DNA of 7,447 bases from contig JAUWXC010000030.1 in NCBI GenBank assembly GCA_030616565.1, forward strand, positions 1 through 7,447. Direction: 5' to 3'. A program made the translations under genes and the position numbers. Position 1 is the stretch's first letter, and each line of letters opens with the position of its first letter. Under the pieces are notes generated by a model. The model did not search any database, was not told the DNA's origin, and saw nothing but the letters and a program-made list of their open reading frames with translations. This DNA is from Methanocellales archaeon. Its GTDB lineage: Archaea; Halobacteriota; UBA148; JAUWXC01. Positions 5,605-7,447 of this stretch are shown here, piece by piece.

Positions 5605-5952
5605 TCAGATATTCGCGTTAAGCAGAAAAGTCCAGCTTACGAACCAAAATGTCAGGGTCATAAATCCGATATAGAGCCAATCCTTCGCCCCCAGCTCTTC
5701 CGCGCGTATGCTAACCAGCGGAAATATGTATTTTTGTATGAATATGACGAAAACAAGTATTATCAGTCCAAAACCGGCCCTGGGCTGCACTCCACCAACG
5801 CCATCGCCAGCGAGATAAAACGATATGAAACCTCCGATAATACCGAAGACTCCGGGTATGATCGTCTTCTTGACGCCATCCATATATTCCTTTTTTCGCT
5901 CTTCCTCGCTCTTCTCTGGGATTTTTATACTTGGATTCATGTTGGACAACAT
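5605..5952 (-). CDS. EMC6-like three-helix membrane protein
   Basis: The 115-residue protein has a charged cytosolic N-terminus (KIPEKSEEERKKEYMDGVKK) and three membrane helices at about 30-49, 59-80 and 92-112, separated by short loops with VQPRAG and SIRAEELGAKDW. The N-terminal charged helix, helix lengths, Phe-Trp-rich last helix and LLN ending fit archaeal homologues of EMC6, the small subunit of the ER membrane protein complex. In eukaryotes EMC6 pairs with the Oxa1-family subunit EMC3 to insert tail-anchored and polytopic proteins. Here it would sit in the cytoplasmic membrane and partner with a DUF106/Oxa1-type protein encoded elsewhere (inference). It is the first gene of an operon with ABCE1. 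ATG 5952 has GGTGAT two bases upstream; ATG 5940 is an alternative start with better spacing from the TATA box. Family assignment is from topology and remembered archaeal examples, so a different small membrane family remains possible. Confidence 0.72.
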   Translation of the reverse strand: MLSNMNPSIKIPEKSEEERKKEYMDGVKKTIIPGVFGIIGGFISFYLAGDGVGGVQPRAGFGLIILVFVIFIQKYIFPLVSIRAEELGAKDWLYIGFMTLTFWFVSWTFLLNANI

Positions 5953-5954
5953 AT

Positions 5955-5960
5955 ATCACC
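5955..5960 (-). promoter_or_regulatory. Shine-Dalgarno sequence GGTGAT for the EMC6-like gene
   Basis: The minus strand reads GGTGAT, a full match to the core of the archaeal anti-Shine-Dalgarno. It ends two bases before ATG 5952 and 14 bases before ATG 5940. Both spacings are off the optimum, which leaves the choice between the two starts open; the first is slightly favoured. Confidence 0.5.
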
Positions 5961-5982
5961 AACACTTATGTTAACGTTTGCG

Positions 5983-5993
5983 CTATTTATACA
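5983..5993 (-). promoter_or_regulatory. TATA box for the EMC6-like/ABCE1 operon
   Basis: The minus strand reads TGTATAAATAG, close to an ideal archaeal TATA element. Transcription would start about 25 bases downstream near 5961, right at the GGTGAT sequence. The element lies only seven bases from the divergent rqcH ATG at 6000, so the two promoters overlap. For rqcH the candidates on the plus strand are CATATATC (5950-5957) or TTATGTTAA (5966-5974); neither is as clear, and no strong Shine-Dalgarno precedes ATG 6000, so rqcH may have a leaderless or near-leaderless message. Confidence 0.55.
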
Positions 5994-5999
5994 GTGCAC

Positions 6000-7447
6000 A
6001 TGAAAGAGCAGATGACAAGCGTGGATGTGGCAGCCGTTGTGACGGAATTGCAAAGCCTCATCGACGCAAAGCTGGACAAGGCATATCAGTGGCGAGATGA
6101 GATACGACTGAGGATGAACTCCAAGAGTGTACGCTATGACCTCGTCATAGAGGCGGGCAAGCGAATGCATCTGACAAAATATCCCCGCCCCAGTCCAAGG
6201 ATTGCCCCCAGTTTCTCGATGCTGCTGAGAAAACACCTGACAGGCGGGCGAGTTGTGGCAATAGAACAATACGATTTTGACAGAATCGTTGAGATTCACG
6301 TCCAGCGCGGTGATGCAAAGAGGGTACTCGTAGCCGAGTTGTTCTCAAAGGGAAACGTCATACTGCTGGATGAAAACAGAAAAATAATCCTGCCACTAAA
6401 ACCGATGAGTTTTCGAGACCGGAAAGTCAGGCGGGGCGAGCAGTATGAATATCCACCATCCCAGATGAATCCGATGGAGGTCAATAAAAAAGAGCTACAC
6501 ACCTTATTCGACAAATCTGAGAAGGATGTCGTCAGGACACTCGCTTCTGGGCTGAATATGGGGGGCATGTACGCAGAGGAGGTATGTGCCAGGACTGGTG
6601 TTGAAAAGAGCGTTCCAGCGAAGGGTCTAGATGAGGGGCGGTTTGAATCACTTTATACCACGTTGCACGCGCTATTTGAGCCGATTAGGGCTGGTGCACT
6701 GAAACCGCACATAGTCGTTGCAGAAGAGCTGATTGACGTACTCCCGTTTGAGTTGAGGCGATACGAGACGTATGAAAAAAAATATTTTGATATGTTTAAC
6801 GAGGCGCTGGATGAGTTTTTCTCGGTAAAGGAGATCAAGAAGGTAGAAGAGGAGGGGAGAGGAGTCAAAGAGACGCAACTGAACACCATAAAACGGACGC
6901 TGAAACAGCAAGAAGAGGCGGTGCAGCGTTTTAGGGAGAAAGAAAAGGAGTGCATTCAGAAGGCTGAGCGTCTTTATGCCCACTACCAGCACATCGACAA
7001 GGTTTTGCGTACCATTAAGGGAGCAAGAGAGAAGGACGTCCCATGGGACCAAATTGCCACCATGAAAGGGGTCCTAAGCGTTGACCCCAGCAAAGGAAAA
7101 GTAACAATAGAAGCAGACGACATTCCGATCGCATTGGATGTTAATTTGAACATTCCGCAGAATGCTGAGAGGTATTATCGGCGCGCTAAAGAGTACAAAA
7201 AGAAGTTGGAGGGGGCGCAAAAAGCGCTGGAAAAGAGCAAAAAGAGACTCGAAGATGTTGAAACCCTAAAAATCGAAGTCGCATACGAAAAAGCGCCGCA
7301 GCGGAGGGTTAGGCAGAAAAAGCACTGGTATGACAAATTCAGATGGTTCATTTCGTCAGATGGTTTTCTTGTGGTGGGCGGGCGAGATGCTGACACGAAT
7401 GAGGAAGTCGTCAAGAAACACATGACGTCTGGAGACGTATTTTTCCA
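6000..7447 (+). CDS. rqcH: RqcH (NFACT/NEMF family) ribosome quality-control factor, 3' end outside window
   Basis: The frame is open from ATG 6000 to the window edge: 482 full codons without a stop. RqcH binds large ribosomal subunits carrying stalled peptidyl-tRNA and, in bacteria, adds C-terminal Ala tails using tRNA-Ala. Visible parts: NFACT-N (~1-160), starting MKEQMTSVDVAAVV and including GKRMHLTKYPRPSPRIAPSF, MLLRKHLTGGRV and the conserved Asp-Arg pair at 94-95 (YDFDRIVEIHV), which corresponds to the DR motif needed for tRNA-Ala use; a helix-hairpin-helix region (~173-202, VRTLASGLNMGGMYAEEVC); a charged coiled-coil arm (~258-345 and ~388-424) around a small middle segment with LSVDPSKGKVTIE; and the beginning of NFACT-R from ~440 (HWYDKFRWFISSDGFLVVGGRDADTNEEVV). 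All expected landmarks so far are intact. Archaeal members are usually ~650-700 residues, so roughly 200 are missing. It is divergent from the EMC6-like/ABCE1 operon. Confidence 0.96.
   Translation, partial: MKEQMTSVDVAAVVTELQSLIDAKLDKAYQWRDEIRLRMNSKSVRYDLVIEAGKRMHLTKYPRPSPRIAPSFSMLLRKHLTGGRVVAIEQYDFDRIVEIHVQRGDAKRVLVAELFSKGNVILLDENRKIILPLKPMSFRDRKVRRGEQYEYPPSQMNPMEVNKKELHTLFDKSEKDVVRTLASGLNMGGMYAEEVCARTGVEKSVPAKGLDEGRFESLYTTLHALFEPIRAGALKPHIVVAEELIDVLPFELRRYETYEKKYFDMFNEALDEFFSVKEIKKVEEEGRGVKETQLNTIKRTLKQQEEAVQRFREKEKECIQKAERLYAHYQHIDKVLRTIKGAREKDVPWDQIATMKGVLSVDPSKGKVTIEADDIPIALDVNLNIPQNAERYYRRAKEYKKKLEGAQKALEKSKKRLEDVETLKIEVAYEKAPQRRVRQKKHWYDKFRWFISSDGFLVVGGRDADTNEEVVKKHMTSGDVFF

Noticed and set aside
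5941..5963. GTTGG...CCAAC inverted repeat near the EMC6-like start
   Set aside because: Five-base arms with a 13-base spacer in an AT-rich promoter are expected by chance and overlap coding and ribosome-binding sequence.

Overview
The window looks like chromosomal DNA from a euryarchaeon, probably a methanogen or a relative such as Methanosarcinales, Methanocella or an ANME/Syntrophoarchaeum-type lineage. The evidence is a class I lysyl-tRNA synthetase, a DUF2551 protein (a family I know from methanogen-type archaea), ABCE1/RLI, an EMC6-like membrane protein, archaeal RqcH, TATA boxes in place of bacterial -35/-10 promoters, and GGTG-type Shine-Dalgarno sequences. Lineage assignment below Euryarchaeota is inference. 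Genes are densely packed. I see no tRNA, rRNA, CRISPR array, insertion sequence or phage gene, and no gene-free stretch longer than about 100 bases.

Left part (1-3821), translation and lipid carriers. The window opens inside the 3' end of lysK (stop at 550). After a 101-base gap holding a TATA box comes a 100-codon DUF2551 gene that appears to start at CTG (652-954). It is followed within 9 bases by a full cis-prenyltransferase gene, uppS (964-1914). A second, shorter and degenerate cis-prenyltransferase (2514-1861, minus strand) converges on it, and the two coding regions overlap by 54 bases. The degenerate gene is divergent, over a 53-base gap, from a 417-residue polytopic DUF92 protein (2568-3821). 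DUF92 is related to the plant phytyl-phosphate kinase VTE6, so these three genes plausibly make and maintain the polyprenyl-phosphate glycan carrier.

Right part (3836-7447), ribosome recycling and rescue. On the minus strand an EMC6-like three-helix membrane protein (5952-5605) and ABCE1/RLI (5593-3836) form a tight operon. Divergent from it over a 47-base gap is rqcH (6000 onward), encoding the NFACT/NEMF-family ribosome quality-control factor. It runs off the right edge after 482 codons. Ribosome splitting, nascent-chain rescue and a membrane-insertase homologue therefore sit side by side.

The most interesting observation is the cis-prenyltransferase pair. One subunit keeps the catalytic DGNRR, STEN and RTGGE motifs but lacks the C-terminal RxG. 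The other lost the DGNRR pocket but ends exactly in RFGK, like the eukaryotic regulatory subunit NgBR/Nus1. This complementary loss predicts an obligate heteromeric enzyme.
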